From positions 558,001 to 622,000 of the forward strand of contig CAVYAL010000001.1 in the NCBI GenBank assembly GCA_963766505.1: a stretch of 64,000 nt of DNA. The letters are read 5' to 3'. The position numbers and the translations under genes were made by a program. Numbering within the stretch: the stretch's first letter is position 1; each line of letters starts with the position of its first letter. Positions 35,134 through 45,093 of this stretch are shown piece by piece. The notes under the pieces are model-generated. The model saw only the letters and a program-made list of their open reading frames with translations, made no database searches and was not told the origin of the DNA. The DNA is from DATIRA01 sp963766505 (lineage in GTDB: Bacteria > Pseudomonadota > Gammaproteobacteria > Steroidobacterales > Steroidobacteraceae).

Positions 35134-35681
35134 TGCGACGCCGCAAGCCGAGGCCTGCCCCGCTGCTTGCCGTCCTGCTCATCTCATTCGGAGGACCGCT
35201 CATGGCCATGCAACTGAGTTCGCCGAGTTTCGACGACGGGGGCGAGATTCCAGTCCGCCATACCTGCGAGGGAGCGGACTCCTCGCCCGCCCTCTCCTGG
35301 CGCGACCTGCCCGGCGGCACGAAGTCGCTGGTACTGATCGTGGACGACCCGGATGCGCCGGACCCCGAGGCGCCCAAGATGACCTGGGTGCACTGGGTGC
35401 TCTATAACCTGCCGCCGCAAGTCGAAGGACTCCCGGAAGACGTCGGTGCGAAAGCCCTGCCGCAGGGGACGGGCGAAGGCCGGAACGACTGGAAGCGCAC
35501 CGGATACGGAGGCCCATGCCCGCCGATCGGCCGGCACCGCTACTTCCACAAGCTCTATGCGCTGGACACGGTCCTCGAGGACCTCGATCAGCCCACCAAG
35601 GCTCAACTCGAGGCCGCGATCAGAGGTCACGTGCTTGGCATGGCCGAACTGGTCGGCACCTACGAAAAGAAGCACCGCTGA
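35133..35681 (+). CDS. YbhB/YbcL-family PEBP-like protein
   Basis: A 182-aa phosphatidylethanolamine-binding-like protein with an N-terminal hydrophobic signal (PLLAVLLISFGGPLMA). Core motifs are DDPDAPDPEAPKMTWVHWVLYNLP and YGGPCPPIGRHRYFHKLYALD, which form the anion-binding pocket. It is translationally coupled to the beta-lactamase-like gene through TGATG. Function in bacteria is unclear. The signal suggests the periplasm, unlike E. coli YbhB. Confidence 0.9.
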   Translation: MRRRKPRPAPLLAVLLISFGGPLMAMQLSSPSFDDGGEIPVRHTCEGADSSPALSWRDLPGGTKSLVLIVDDPDAPDPEAPKMTWVHWVLYNLPPQVEGLPEDVGAKALPQGTGEGRNDWKRTGYGGPCPPIGRHRYFHKLYALDTVLEDLDQPTKAQLEAAIRGHVLGMAELVGTYEKKHR

Positions 35682-35774
35682 TCGAGCACGCGGCGTCTGG
35701 ACCGTCAGGGAATTAGCTTCCAGCGGTCCTAAGCCGCTATCCTGCCCGCACCGTCGAACGCAGAGGACAGCGCA

Positions 35775-37118
35775 TTGGCAACAGGTTCACGCGAGGCCTT
35801 CGGCTCACGGGCCGGCTTCATACTCGCGGCCGCCGGCAGCGCGGTCGGCCTCGGCAACATGTGGCGCTTCTCCTACCAGGCCTCCGAGGGCGGCGGCGCG
35901 GCGTTCGTGCTGCTCTACGTCGGCATGACGATCATCCTCGGCATACCGCTGATGCTCGCGGAATTCGGCATCGGCCGCCGAGGCCAGCTCGCCCCGATCG
36001 GGTCGCTGCGCAAGCTCGGCGGCCCGGCGTGGGGGCGTGTCGGCTACATCTTCGTAGCCGCCGGCCTGCTGATCCTTGCCTACTACTCGGTGATCGCGGG
36101 CTGGACGATCCGCTATGCGATCGAGTCGGCAATCGGCGGATTCAGCAGGGACGCGGGCGCACACTTCGGCGAGGTTTCCTCCGGGATGGACGCGCTCGCC
36201 TTCCACCTGGGCTTCATGGCCGTGACGATCCTGGTCGTGATGGCCGGGATCAAGGGCGGCATCGAGCGCGCCTCGCTGATCCTGATGCCGGTGCTGTTCT
36301 TCATCGTCCTCGGCCTCGCGGCCTGGGCAGCTACGCTTCAGGGCGCGCGCGAGGGCTACGCCGTGTACCTGATGCCGGACCTCGACGAACTGATGAACCC
36401 CAAGGTGTGGCGTGCCGCCGCTTCGCAGGCCTTCTTCTCGCTCAGCCTGGGCATGGGCGCGATGCTCACGTTCGCCTCCTATCTTCACTCGGATCAGGAC
36501 ATGCCCGAGTCCGGCTCGATCATCGCGTTCACCGACTTCGGCGTCGCGTTTGTCGCAGGCCTGCTGGTGTTCCCGGTGATCTACTCGCTCGGCCTGCAGG
36601 GCACGGTGGGCGAGAGCACGGTCGGCGCACTGTTCATCGCGCTGCCGAGCGCGTTCGACGCGATGGGCGTCGCAGGCCACGTCGTCGGCGTGTTCTTCTT
36701 CATCGCGCTCGCGGTCGGCGCGCTCACCTCGGCCATCTCGTTGCTCGAAGTCGTCACCGCGTCGACGATCGACGAGTTCGGGATCTCCAGGCGCAAGGCG
36801 GCACTGATCACCGGCCTGCTGATCACTGCGCTCGGCGTGTTCCCGGCCCTCAGCACCGACCTGCTCGGCCTGATGGACAAGGTCGCAGGGGAGCTGCTGC
36901 TGGTGGCCGGTGCGCTGGCCACGGCCGTGCTGGCCGGCTGGGTCGTCCGTGACGAGGTCCAGTCGGAGCTCATCCAGGGTGCATCCGTCTTCTGGGCGAG
37001 ACAGGTGCCGAAGATCATGGCGGTGCTGCGCTACCTGGTGCCGCCGATCGTCGCCATCGTGCTGTATTTCTCGCTGCGCGAGACGATCGGCGCGATCGGA
37101 GGGTTCTTCGCGGACTGA
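35775..37118 (+). CDS. Sodium-dependent transporter, NSS/SNF family
   Basis: A 447-aa inner-membrane symporter for an amino acid or similar solute. TM1 carries GSAVGLGNMWRFSYQASEGGGAAF, the Na+ and substrate site. FFSLSLGMGAMLTFASYL marks TM6, and about 11 helices are expected. The start is TTG at 35775 with GAGGA upstream. It is a single gene converging with the AAA ATPase gene (13-bp gap). Confidence 0.9.
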   Translation: MATGSREAFGSRAGFILAAAGSAVGLGNMWRFSYQASEGGGAAFVLLYVGMTIILGIPLMLAEFGIGRRGQLAPIGSLRKLGGPAWGRVGYIFVAAGLLILAYYSVIAGWTIRYAIESAIGGFSRDAGAHFGEVSSGMDALAFHLGFMAVTILVVMAGIKGGIERASLILMPVLFFIVLGLAAWAATLQGAREGYAVYLMPDLDELMNPKVWRAAASQAFFSLSLGMGAMLTFASYLHSDQDMPESGSIIAFTDFGVAFVAGLLVFPVIYSLGLQGTVGESTVGALFIALPSAFDAMGVAGHVVGVFFFIALAVGALTSAISLLEVVTASTIDEFGISRRKAALITGLLITALGVFPALSTDLLGLMDKVAGELLLVAGALATAVLAGWVVRDEVQSELIQGASVFWARQVPKIMAVLRYLVPPIVAIVLYFSLRETIGAIGGFFAD

Positions 37119-37131
37119 GAGCGCCAGCGGC

Positions 37132-38628
37132 TCAGTCGGCAGGCACGGTCCGCTCGGACGCCCAGCTCCGGAGCGCCGCGATGCGCTCGGACATCACGGT
37201 CGCGAGGGGTCGCGTCGCGCGGATCTCCGCCAGCAGGTGCCTGCCGGAGACGCTCTCGCCGTCCGCGTGCGCGAGATAGACGGCCGACACGACCGCCTGC
37301 TCGAGCTCGGCACCGGAGAAATCGCGACTCGCATGCGCCAGCGCGCGCAGCTCCTGCTCGCCGATCTCGATGCCGCGCCGGGCGAGGTGGATGGCGAGCA
37401 CCTCCGCGCGGACCTGCTCGCTCGGCAGGTCGACGAAGAAGATCTCGTCGAAGCGTCCCTTGCGCACCAGCTCCGGCGGCAGCGCGCTGATGTCGTTCGC
37501 CGTCGCGGCGACGAATACGGCACTCTTCTTCTCCGACAGCCAGGTCAGGAAGCTGCCGAGCATCCGTCGTGACGTGCCGCTGTCGCCCTCGCCGGTGGCG
37601 AGCCCCTTCTCGATCTCGTCGATCCACAGCACACAGGGCGCCATCACGTCGGCCGTCGCGAGTGCGCTGCGCAGGTTGCGCTCCGACTCTCCGTGGTACT
37701 TGTTGTACAGCGCGCCGAAATCCACGCGCAGCAGCGGCACGCCGAAGATGCCGGCGGCGGCCCGGGCCGCGAGACTCTTGCCGCAGCCCTGCACGCCCAG
37801 CAGCAGCACGCCGCGCGGTCGCTCGAGGCCGGGCATCGAGCCCTCGAAGGCCACCTTGCGCCGCAGCAGCCAGTCCTTCAGGTGCCGCATGCCGCCCAGG
37901 TCGGCAAAACGCGCGGTGTCGTGCTCGTAGCTGAGCGCACCACCTCGGTTCAACAGCTCGTACTTCGCCTGCATGACTCCGGGCAGGTCGGCCTCGGCCA
38001 GCGCGCCGTCGTTGAAGATGGCCTTGCGTGCGAGCCGCCCGGTGTCGAGCGTCGAGAGCCCGGCGAGGTTCTCGACCAGCAGCGCGAGCGCCTTGGGATC
38101 GATCCGGGCCCGGCCGCCGTTGCCGCGCGACCACTCGTCGGCGACCTGCCTGATGATCTGCTCGCGTTCGGCCCGCGAAGGAAACTGCAGCTCGAATCGC
38201 GCGGCAAAATGCTCGAGCTCCTGCGGCAGCGGCAACTCGTGACTGAGCAGCACGACCGTCCGCGGCGCTTTCGAATAGCCCTGGCAGATGTCCTTCAGCA
38301 GCCGCACGTTGACCGGGTCCCCGAGGAACGGGTGGAAATCGAGCAGCACGTAGACGCCCGGCTTCTCGATCGAGCGGATGCTGCGCAGCACGTCGGTGGG
38401 CTCCGAGTTGTGCTTCTGGGCACCGCCGAGGTCGACGTCGAGCCGCCTCAAGCCATCGGTCACGGTCCACTGGAAGACCGGCGTATGCACCGGTCGGGCC
38501 AGCTCGGCGGCCAGCGATGCGACGAGGTCCAGCACGCGCGGCTCGTCCCGCGTCTCGATCACGATCAACGGGACGCGACTCTTCAGCAGCGTCGTCAGTT
38601 CATGGCGCGCATCGGGCACGGCGGGCAT
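37132..38628 (-). CDS. AAA+ ATPase, Ycf46-like
   Basis: A 498-aa protein. The first about 240 residues (LLKSRVPLIVIETRDEPRVLDLV and later TVVLLSHELPLPQEL) look like a degenerate AAA-like or regulatory domain without Walker motifs. The C-terminal AAA+ domain has Walker A LGVQGCGKSLAAR (about 280-292), Walker B VLWIDEIEK (about 337-345), sensor-1 ATAND and second-region-of-homology GRFDEIFFVDLP. This layout matches Ycf46, a protein first known from plastids and cyanobacteria. ATG 38628 has GGAAAG upstream. Substrate unknown. Confidence 0.85.
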   Translation of the reverse strand: MPAVPDARHELTTLLKSRVPLIVIETRDEPRVLDLVASLAAELARPVHTPVFQWTVTDGLRRLDVDLGGAQKHNSEPTDVLRSIRSIEKPGVYVLLDFHPFLGDPVNVRLLKDICQGYSKAPRTVVLLSHELPLPQELEHFAARFELQFPSRAEREQIIRQVADEWSRGNGGRARIDPKALALLVENLAGLSTLDTGRLARKAIFNDGALAEADLPGVMQAKYELLNRGGALSYEHDTARFADLGGMRHLKDWLLRRKVAFEGSMPGLERPRGVLLLGVQGCGKSLAARAAAGIFGVPLLRVDFGALYNKYHGESERNLRSALATADVMAPCVLWIDEIEKGLATGEGDSGTSRRMLGSFLTWLSEKKSAVFVAATANDISALPPELVRKGRFDEIFFVDLPSEQVRAEVLAIHLARRGIEIGEQELRALAHASRDFSGAELEQAVVSAVYLAHADGESVSGRHLLAEIRATRPLATVMSERIAALRSWASERTVPAD

Positions 38629-38730
38629 CTTTCCGACTCTAGCAGAGCCATCCCGGACGGCCGAGCGGTGTTGATCGAACTCGCGAGTTCGCTCACGATG
38701 CGGAACGAAATCGCCGGCGCAGGACCCCTG

Positions 38731-39258
38731 ATGATGATCCGAACGGCAACAGTGGCAGTACTCGCGACGCTCGCGGCGGCCCCGGCCGGCGCGGCACTCG
38801 AACACGCGGGCGAGGACGGGTTCCTGGTGCAGCACAGCTACTCGATCGCCGCGTCGCCGCAGACGGCCTGGGCCGCGCTTGTCCGCCCGGAGCTCTGGTG
38901 GCCGGAGGACCACACCTGGTCGGGCAGCCGCGCGAACCTGAGTCTCGCCCCGGAGGCCGGTGGCTGCTTCTGCGAGCGCTGGACCGGGGGCAGCGCCGAG
39001 CATGCGCGAGTGCTGATGGCGCGCACTGGCCAGCTGCTGCGGCTGCGGGGCTCGCTCGGGCCGCTGCAGGAACTCGCGCTCACCGGCGTGCTGACCGTGA
39101 GTCTCTCCGCCACCGAGGACGGCTCCCGGGCGATCGTCAGCTACCGGGTCAGCGGCGACGATTCCCACGCACTCGAGCAGTTCGCGCGCGCAGTGGACGA
39201 AGTGATCGGAACGCAGTTCGGTTCGTTCGCGACCTACGCCTCACAGGCCCGGCCATGA
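38731..39258 (+). CDS. Exported SRPBCC-like protein
   Basis: A 175-aa protein with a signal peptide (MMIRTATVAVLATLAAAPAGA) and a domain of START/SRPBCC type: SYSIAASPQTAWAALVRPELWWPEDHTWSG, GGCFCERW, ALTGVLTVSL and a C-terminal amphipathic helix. ATG 38731 is chosen because AGGACC lies upstream; an in-frame ATG at 38698 gives an odd N-terminus. It overlaps the next gene by four bases (ATGA). Small hydrophobic ligand binding is likely but untested. Confidence 0.75.
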   Translation: MMIRTATVAVLATLAAAPAGAALEHAGEDGFLVQHSYSIAASPQTAWAALVRPELWWPEDHTWSGSRANLSLAPEAGGCFCERWTGGSAEHARVLMARTGQLLRLRGSLGPLQELALTGVLTVSLSATEDGSRAIVSYRVSGDDSHALEQFARAVDEVIGTQFGSFATYASQARP

Positions 39259-40919
39259 TGGAGCTGGAGAACCCGTTGCTCGATTTTCTCCGGGGCCAGC
39301 CGGTGTTTACGCTGTTCCTGGTGCTCGGGCTCGGCTACCTGATCGGGCGGATCCGCATCGGCGTGTTCTCATTCGGGCCCGTGGCGGGAGTGCTCTTCGT
39401 CGGGATGTTCTTCGGGCGCTTCGGCTTCAGCATGCCGCCAGGCGTCCAGGCGGTAGGCTTCGCGCTGTTCATCTTCTCGGTCGGCTACCAGGCCGGGCCG
39501 AAGTTTCTGGACGTGATCCGCAGCGACGGCCTGCGCTATTTCCTGCTCGCAGCCTGCGTCGCCGGCAGCGGCTTCGTGATCGCATGGCTGTGGGCGAACG
39601 CCCTGCAGCTGCCCCCGGGAGGCGCAGCGGGGCTGCTCGCGGGCGGCATGACGAGCTCGCCCACGCTCGCGGCCGCGCAGGAAGCCGTGCGCGCGGGCAA
39701 CGTCGCACCGCCCCCCGGCTTCACGTCGGACCAGCTGCTCGGCAACATCGCCACGACCTACGCGATCACCTACATCTTCGGCCTCGCCGGCCTGATCGCG
39801 GTGATCAAGCTGCTGCCAGCGCTGCTGCGCATCGACCTGGTCGCCGATGCGCGCGAGCTCGAACGCCGCTCCAGCACGGACCTGCCGGTGGTCGACGTCA
39901 GGACCCGCGGCTACCGCGTCAGCAATCCCGATTTCTGCCGGACCAGCGTCGGTGATCTACGCGCAAGATACTGGGACCGCATGTCCGCGCCTTCGGTGCG
40001 GCGCAACGGCGAGCGCATCCGTCTCGCGGACGATGAGTTCCTGCAGCCGGGCGACGAGCTCTACGTACAAGGCGACCTGAGCCAGTTCCTGCAGGGCGTC
40101 GCAGCGATCGGCGAGGAAATTCCCGTCCCGAAAGATGCCGCCCAGGCACTGGAGACGGCGCAGGTGATCGTAGCCCGCAAGACGGTGGTCGGCCGGAGCC
40201 TGCAGGACCTCGATCTCGCCCGCCGGCTGGGCCTGGTCGTGACCGGCGTACAGCGCGACCGGATCCCGATGCCGGTCTCGCCGGAACTGCATCTCGAGCG
40301 CGGCGACGTACTGGCGGTACAGGGACCGCGCGACGCGATCGCCGCGGTCGAGACGGAAGTCGGTCCGGTGGAGAGCGACGTGGTGGAGACCGACATGCTG
40401 AGCTTCGCCGGCGGGATCGCGCTCGGCGTGCTGATCGGCCTCGCTTCGATCAGGATCGCAGGCGTGCCGATCGGGCTCGGCTCGGCCGGTGGATTGCTGG
40501 TCGCAGGCATCCTGGTCGGCCTGCTCAATGCAACGCGGCCGACGGTCGGGAAGTTCCCGGGCGCGGCTCGCTGGATCTTCATGGAGTTCGGCCTGCTGAT
40601 CTTCATGACCGGAGTGGGCCTCAGGGCCGGCGCCGACATCATCGAGACCTTCCTGCAGGCCGGCCCGACACTGATCCTGGCGGGCGCGACCGTCACGCTG
40701 GTCCCGGTGCTGCTCGGCTACCTGTTCGGACGCAGGATACTGCGCATCGAGCCGGTGCTGCTGCTCGGCGCGATCACCGGCTCGATGACCAGCGGCGCGT
40801 CGCTGAAGGTCGTGACCGATGCGGCCAAGAGCCCGATACCCGCCCTCGGCTACACGGGCTGCTACGCTTTCGCGAACGTGCTGCTGACCGTCGCCGGCAC
40901 GCTGATCATGCTGCTGTAG
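39255..40919 (+). CDS. AspT/YidE/YbjL-type antiporter with two RCK_C domains
   Basis: A 554-aa membrane protein with two homologous halves of about five helices each, GVFSFGPVAGVLFVGMFFG in the first and LGSAGGLLVAGILVGLLN in the second. Between them lie two TrkA_C (RCK_C) domains at about 205-375, with LQDLDLARRLGLVVTGVQRD. This is the layout of the aspartate:alanine exchanger family. The substrate is not known. Start overlaps the SRPBCC gene. Single-copy gene at the end of this short transcript. Confidence 0.85.
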   Translation: MMELENPLLDFLRGQPVFTLFLVLGLGYLIGRIRIGVFSFGPVAGVLFVGMFFGRFGFSMPPGVQAVGFALFIFSVGYQAGPKFLDVIRSDGLRYFLLAACVAGSGFVIAWLWANALQLPPGGAAGLLAGGMTSSPTLAAAQEAVRAGNVAPPPGFTSDQLLGNIATTYAITYIFGLAGLIAVIKLLPALLRIDLVADARELERRSSTDLPVVDVRTRGYRVSNPDFCRTSVGDLRARYWDRMSAPSVRRNGERIRLADDEFLQPGDELYVQGDLSQFLQGVAAIGEEIPVPKDAAQALETAQVIVARKTVVGRSLQDLDLARRLGLVVTGVQRDRIPMPVSPELHLERGDVLAVQGPRDAIAAVETEVGPVESDVVETDMLSFAGGIALGVLIGLASIRIAGVPIGLGSAGGLLVAGILVGLLNATRPTVGKFPGAARWIFMEFGLLIFMTGVGLRAGADIIETFLQAGPTLILAGATVTLVPVLLGYLFGRRILRIEPVLLLGAITGSMTSGASLKVVTDAAKSPIPALGYTGCYAFANVLLTVAGTLIMLL

Positions 40920-41023
40920 CTGCGGAGACCCGATGAGACCTGAGCAAGTGCCGGCCATCGCTGCGCCGGTGTCGAAGCCACGGTACTGGCAGTGAGCCGA
41001 CCGATGACGTCCGGTGCGGGCAC

Positions 41024-41842
41024 TTGAAGGTCGCACTGGTCACCGGGTCTTCCTCCGGCTTCGGCCGCGCCTGCGCGCAGCTGCTGGCCCGGCAGGGACT
41101 GCGGGTCTACGGCACCAGTCGCCACGCGCCGCCGCCCGGCGCGACCGGCGAGGATCGACAACCTGCGTCGATCAGGATGGACGTCCGCGACGAATCGTCG
41201 GTCCGCTCGGCCGTGGAGTTCGTGCTCGAGCGGGAAGGACGGATCGACGTGCTGGTCAACAATGCGGGCTTCGGAATCATGGGATCGATCGAGGAGACGA
41301 GCGGGCTCGAAGCGCTCGCGCAGTTCGAGACCAACTTCTTCGGAGTGCATCGCGCATGCCGCCACGTGCTGCCGGCGATGCGCCGGCAGCGCGACGGCCT
41401 GGTAATCAACATCGGCTCGATCGCCGGTCGCTTCTCGCTGCCCTTCGAGGGCTTCTACGCAGCCAGCAAGCATGCGCTGGCCGCACTGACCGAGTCACTG
41501 CGCATGGAGCTGGCGCCGTTCGGCGTCCGGGTGACGCTGGTCGAGCCCGGGGATTTCCGCACCGAGTTTACCGAGCATCGCGAGCTCGTGGCAGCTGCCG
41601 GGCTCGCCGATTCCCCTTACGCTGCGCGGCAGCGCTTGGCGCTGGAGGTCGCTCGCGAGGACGAGCGCCAGGGGGCCGATCCGCACATGCTGGCGCAGCT
41701 CGTCGTGGGACTCGTCGAGCGGCGCAGCGTCGATCCCCGGTATCTCGTCGGGCTGCGGTCGCAGACGCTGTTGACCCGGCTGCGGTGGATGATCCCGGAC
41801 GCCTGGTTCGAGAAGCTGCTGATGTCCCATTACCGGGTCTGA
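41024..41842 (+). CDS. Short-chain dehydrogenase/reductase
   Basis: A 272-aa classical SDR. Cofactor motif TGSSSGFG (about 7-14), DVRD (about 46-49), NNAGFG (about 77-82), catalytic Ser in IGSIAGR, YAASK (Tyr and Lys), and VEPGDFRTEF after. The start is TTG at 41024; no ATG fits. The short-chain oxidised substrate is unknown. It lies 104 bp after the antiporter gene. Confidence 0.9.
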   Translation: MKVALVTGSSSGFGRACAQLLARQGLRVYGTSRHAPPPGATGEDRQPASIRMDVRDESSVRSAVEFVLEREGRIDVLVNNAGFGIMGSIEETSGLEALAQFETNFFGVHRACRHVLPAMRRQRDGLVINIGSIAGRFSLPFEGFYAASKHALAALTESLRMELAPFGVRVTLVEPGDFRTEFTEHRELVAAAGLADSPYAARQRLALEVAREDERQGADPHMLAQLVVGLVERRSVDPRYLVGLRSQTLLTRLRWMIPDAWFEKLLMSHYRV

Positions 41843-41920
41843 AACCGGGGGCCGGCCGGCCGCACTGGCCGCCCGGGCACCGCGACTGCTAGCCTCAGCC
41901 CATCACGACGGAGATTCCCG

Positions 41921-42349
41921 ATGCCTACGACGACGCAGTTCCTGACGCCGGTGCTGGTCCTGGTGACCTGGACGCTGATCATGTGGATCTGGATGTACGC
42001 GACGCGCATCCCGGCCATGAACAAGGCGGGTGTCGATCCCCAGGACGCGGCACATCCCGGCACCTGGGCGCACCGCATTCCCTCCTCCGTCCGTGCCGTG
42101 GCGGACAACTACAACCACCTGCACGAGCAACCGACGATCTTCTACGCGCTGATGTTCTTCACGGCCCTGACCGGCGGCGGCGATGCGATGGCACTCAGGC
42201 TGGCGTGGGCCTATGTGATCTTGCGCGTGCTGCATTCGCTCGTGCAGGCGACATTCAACAGGGTGATCGTGCGCTTCTCGATTTTCGCGCTCGCGACGCT
42301 CACGCTGATGATCATGGTCGTCAGGCAGTTGCTGCGTGTGCTGGCCTGA
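41921..42349 (+). CDS. MAPEG family membrane protein
   Basis: A 142-aa protein with about four helices and the MAPEG pattern, including RAVADNYNHLHEQPTIFYALMFF and RLAWAYVILRVLHSLVQATFN. Family members are glutathione transferases or of unknown role. ATG 41921. It lies 42 bp before the saccharopine-dehydrogenase-like gene. Confidence 0.88.
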   Translation: MPTTTQFLTPVLVLVTWTLIMWIWMYATRIPAMNKAGVDPQDAAHPGTWAHRIPSSVRAVADNYNHLHEQPTIFYALMFFTALTGGGDAMALRLAWAYVILRVLHSLVQATFNRVIVRFSIFALATLTLMIMVVRQLLRVLA

Positions 42350-42391
42350 CCGGCAGCGTCGGATCGTAACGAACCTCCAGGAGACAGCCCG

Positions 42392-43627
42392 ATGCCCGCC
42401 AAGCGCAATGACCTCGTCGTGTTCGGCGCGACCAGCTTCGTCGGCCAGATTCTCTGCCGATACCTGCTCGAGCAGTTCGGCGTGGACGGCAGGCCCAGCT
42501 GGGCCATGGCCGGCCGCTCGATGGACAAGCTCGAGCGGGTCCGCAGCTCGCTCGGGCGCAAGGCATCGCGATTACCGCTGCTGGTGGCGGACGCCTCGGA
42601 CGAGGATTCGCTGCGGCAACTCTGTGCGCAAGCACGAGTCGTCGTCTCGACTGTCGGGCCTTACGCGCTGCATGGCGAGCCGCTGGTCAAGGTCTGCGCG
42701 GAGACCGGCACCGACTACTGCGACCTGACCGGAGAGGTGCAGTGGATCCGCCGGATGATCCGCAGCTATGAACCCCGCGCGAAGAAGTCCGGAGCCCGGA
42801 TCGTGCACTGCTGCGGATTCGATTCGATCCCGTCGGACCTCGGCGTGCATTTCCTGCAGCAGGCCTGCCGGGAACGCTTTGGCAAGCCCTGCACGAGCGT
42901 GAAGATGCGCGTTAAATCTGCGCAGGGCGGCTTCTCGGGCGGCACGGTCGCGAGCCTGATGAACGTGCTGAAGGAAGTCTCCGCGGACCCGAAGCTGCGC
43001 AAGGAGCTGGCCAATCCGTACTCGCTCTGCCCCAGGACGCACGCCCCCGGCGTCCGTCAACCACAGGTCACGCTGCCGGAATTCGACGCGGATTTCGAGT
43101 CCTGGGTGGCTCCGTTCGTGATGGCCGCGATCAACACGCGGATCGTGCACCGCAGCAACGCACTGTCGAAGCATGCCTACGGCAGGAACTTCCGCTATGA
43201 CGAAGCGGTCATGACGGGCCGTGGCCTGAAGGGCCGGCTGGCAGCGGCCGGGCTCGCCGCTGGAATTGCGGGATTCATGGCGGCGGGTTCGCTCGCCCCG
43301 CTGCGTGCCGCGCTCGGCAGGCTCGTGCTGCCCGAGCCGGGCGAGGGACCGAGCGAGGAGCAGCAGGCGAAGGGCAGCTACGACCTGCGGTTCTTCGGGC
43401 GAACCGCGGACGGCCAGACCCTGCGGGCCAAAGTCACCGGCGACCGGGACCCGGGCTATGGCTCGACCGCGAAGATGCTCGGCCAGGCGGCCGCGTGCCT
43501 CGCGCTGGACACGCCGAGGCAGGATACGCCGGGCGGATTCTGGACGCCTGCGACGATTTTCGGCGAGCGGCTGACCGATCGTCTCGTCCAGCATGCCGGG
43601 ATCAGCTTCGAACTGCTGGATCCCTGA
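42392..43627 (+). CDS. Saccharopine dehydrogenase-like NAD(P)-binding oxidoreductase
   Basis: A 411-aa protein with an N-terminal Rossmann fold (VVFGATSFVGQILCRYL), VVVSTVGPYALHGEPLV and CDLTGEVQWIRRMI typical of the trans-acting enoyl reductase/saccharopine dehydrogenase-like group. A hydrophobic helix (LAAAGLAAGIAGFMAAGSLAPL) near 290-312 suggests membrane association. GGAGACAG precedes ATG 42392. Substrate unknown, possibly a lipid. Confidence 0.87.
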   Translation: MPAKRNDLVVFGATSFVGQILCRYLLEQFGVDGRPSWAMAGRSMDKLERVRSSLGRKASRLPLLVADASDEDSLRQLCAQARVVVSTVGPYALHGEPLVKVCAETGTDYCDLTGEVQWIRRMIRSYEPRAKKSGARIVHCCGFDSIPSDLGVHFLQQACRERFGKPCTSVKMRVKSAQGGFSGGTVASLMNVLKEVSADPKLRKELANPYSLCPRTHAPGVRQPQVTLPEFDADFESWVAPFVMAAINTRIVHRSNALSKHAYGRNFRYDEAVMTGRGLKGRLAAAGLAAGIAGFMAAGSLAPLRAALGRLVLPEPGEGPSEEQQAKGSYDLRFFGRTADGQTLRAKVTGDRDPGYGSTAKMLGQAAACLALDTPRQDTPGGFWTPATIFGERLTDRLVQHAGISFELLDP

Positions 43628-43833
43628 ATCGCTTATGTCAAAACCGATGCCCGCGGACCGCGCGGAACAAGCACCTATGTTCCACGAGCCGTTTCTGCGA
43701 GACACTTCACGGCAAAGGTCGCGGATTGCCCGAGCCGCTGACCGGTAGAAACTCGCGGCGGGCGTGAACCCAGAAGATCAGCGGGGGAACGGCGAGCGAG
43801 CCGCGGCCTGCAGTTCCCCCGGGGAGAAGTCGC

Positions 43834-45057
43834 ATGAGACGTCTGATGGTTTCCATCGCGGGTGTCGGAATGCTCGCGATGCTCTCGCCGGCCACTGCCG
43901 GCGACATCGATGTGATGACACAGAACCAGTACGTGGGTACGGACCTGATCGGCCTGGTGACCGAGCCCGATTTCGACACGGCCGTGATCGACGCGCTGCG
44001 CAACCGTGCCGCCAGCCTGCCCACGGAGCGCGTGCAGGCCCTCGCCGCGCTGATCGAGCGGCGCGGGCCGGCCCTGGTAGGCCTGCAGGAGGTGTACAAG
44101 TTCAGCTGCGTCGACACGAACCCGCTCGATCTGAAGGGTTGCGAGAACCCGACCATTTCCGGCGCGTTCACCGATCAGCTGCTCGATACGCTCGCCGCAC
44201 TTGGCGGCCGGTACGAAGAAGCGGCGACCGTGGTCAACCTGAACCTGCCGGACAGCCTGGGACTCGGGCTTCCGGGCATCCCGGTGGCTTTCGACGGCAC
44301 TGTGATCTATGTCGGCGTCGTCGACCGCGACGTGATCCTGGCGCGGACCGGTGTGCAGTATTCGGTCACCAATTTCGCCGCGCTCAGCCCGCTGGCCTGC
44401 GTGCTGCCCTCGGAGGACGGCTGCAATTACCAGGCCGCGGCCGAGGTGGACCTCGTGATCGCCGGCATGCCGGTACCGATCCGGTTCGAGCGTGGCTTCG
44501 TCGGCGTCGACGCAATCGTCGACGGAGTGCCCTACCGCTTCGTCAATACACATCTCGAGACGCGCCTCGAGTCCTTCGGTCCGAGCGGCAGGTTCTTCCA
44601 GGCCGCCCAGACGGCGGAGCTGCTCGGGACGCTGCAGGCCTACGGCGACTTCGTTGCACCGCTCGAGCAGGTGCTGGTCGTCGGCGACTTCAATTCGGAC
44701 CCGCGTGACGAGGCCGTGCCGGTGCCTCCGCCATTGCCGGGTTACCTTGGGCTGCCGCCGTACATGCAGATGAGCTTGTCCGGCTTCACCGACGCCTGGA
44801 CGCTGCGACCGGGAAGCGCCTCAGGACGGGGCGCACCGCTGGTTGGTTTCAGCTGCTGCCAGTACGAGGATCTCGGCAACCACAAGTCGGAGCTCTACGA
44901 GCGAATCGACCTGATCTTCTCGCTCCAGGCTCCTGCCAAGGTCAAGCAGGCCCGCTTGCTCGGCGAGTCCGTCTCTGACAAGACACCGCCCGCGGGCCAG
45001 GGCCTGTGGCCATCGGATCATGCCTCGGTGGCGGCTACACTCGAGTTCGGGCGCTGA
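43834..45057 (+). CDS. Exported endonuclease/exonuclease/phosphatase-family hydrolase
   Basis: A 407-aa protein with a signal peptide (MRRLMVSIAGVGMLAMLSPATA) and the metal-dependent EEP fold: DVMTQNQYVGTDL (Asn), GLQEV (Glu), NTHLETRL (His), VVGDFNSDP (Asp, Asn) and SDHASV (catalytic His). This fits secreted phosphodiesterases such as sphingomyelinase- or phospholipase C-like enzymes. ATG 43834 follows GGGGAGAAG. The 206 bp upstream hold no clear feature. A 26-bp palindrome follows the gene. Confidence 0.88.
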   Translation: MRRLMVSIAGVGMLAMLSPATAGDIDVMTQNQYVGTDLIGLVTEPDFDTAVIDALRNRAASLPTERVQALAALIERRGPALVGLQEVYKFSCVDTNPLDLKGCENPTISGAFTDQLLDTLAALGGRYEEAATVVNLNLPDSLGLGLPGIPVAFDGTVIYVGVVDRDVILARTGVQYSVTNFAALSPLACVLPSEDGCNYQAAAEVDLVIAGMPVPIRFERGFVGVDAIVDGVPYRFVNTHLETRLESFGPSGRFFQAAQTAELLGTLQAYGDFVAPLEQVLVVGDFNSDPRDEAVPVPPPLPGYLGLPPYMQMSLSGFTDAWTLRPGSASGRGAPLVGFSCCQYEDLGNHKSELYERIDLIFSLQAPAKVKQARLLGESVSDKTPPAGQGLWPSDHASVAATLEFGR

Positions 45058-45093
45058 ACGGCCGACGTGACGTTCCGCCGCCTGCTGGAACTG

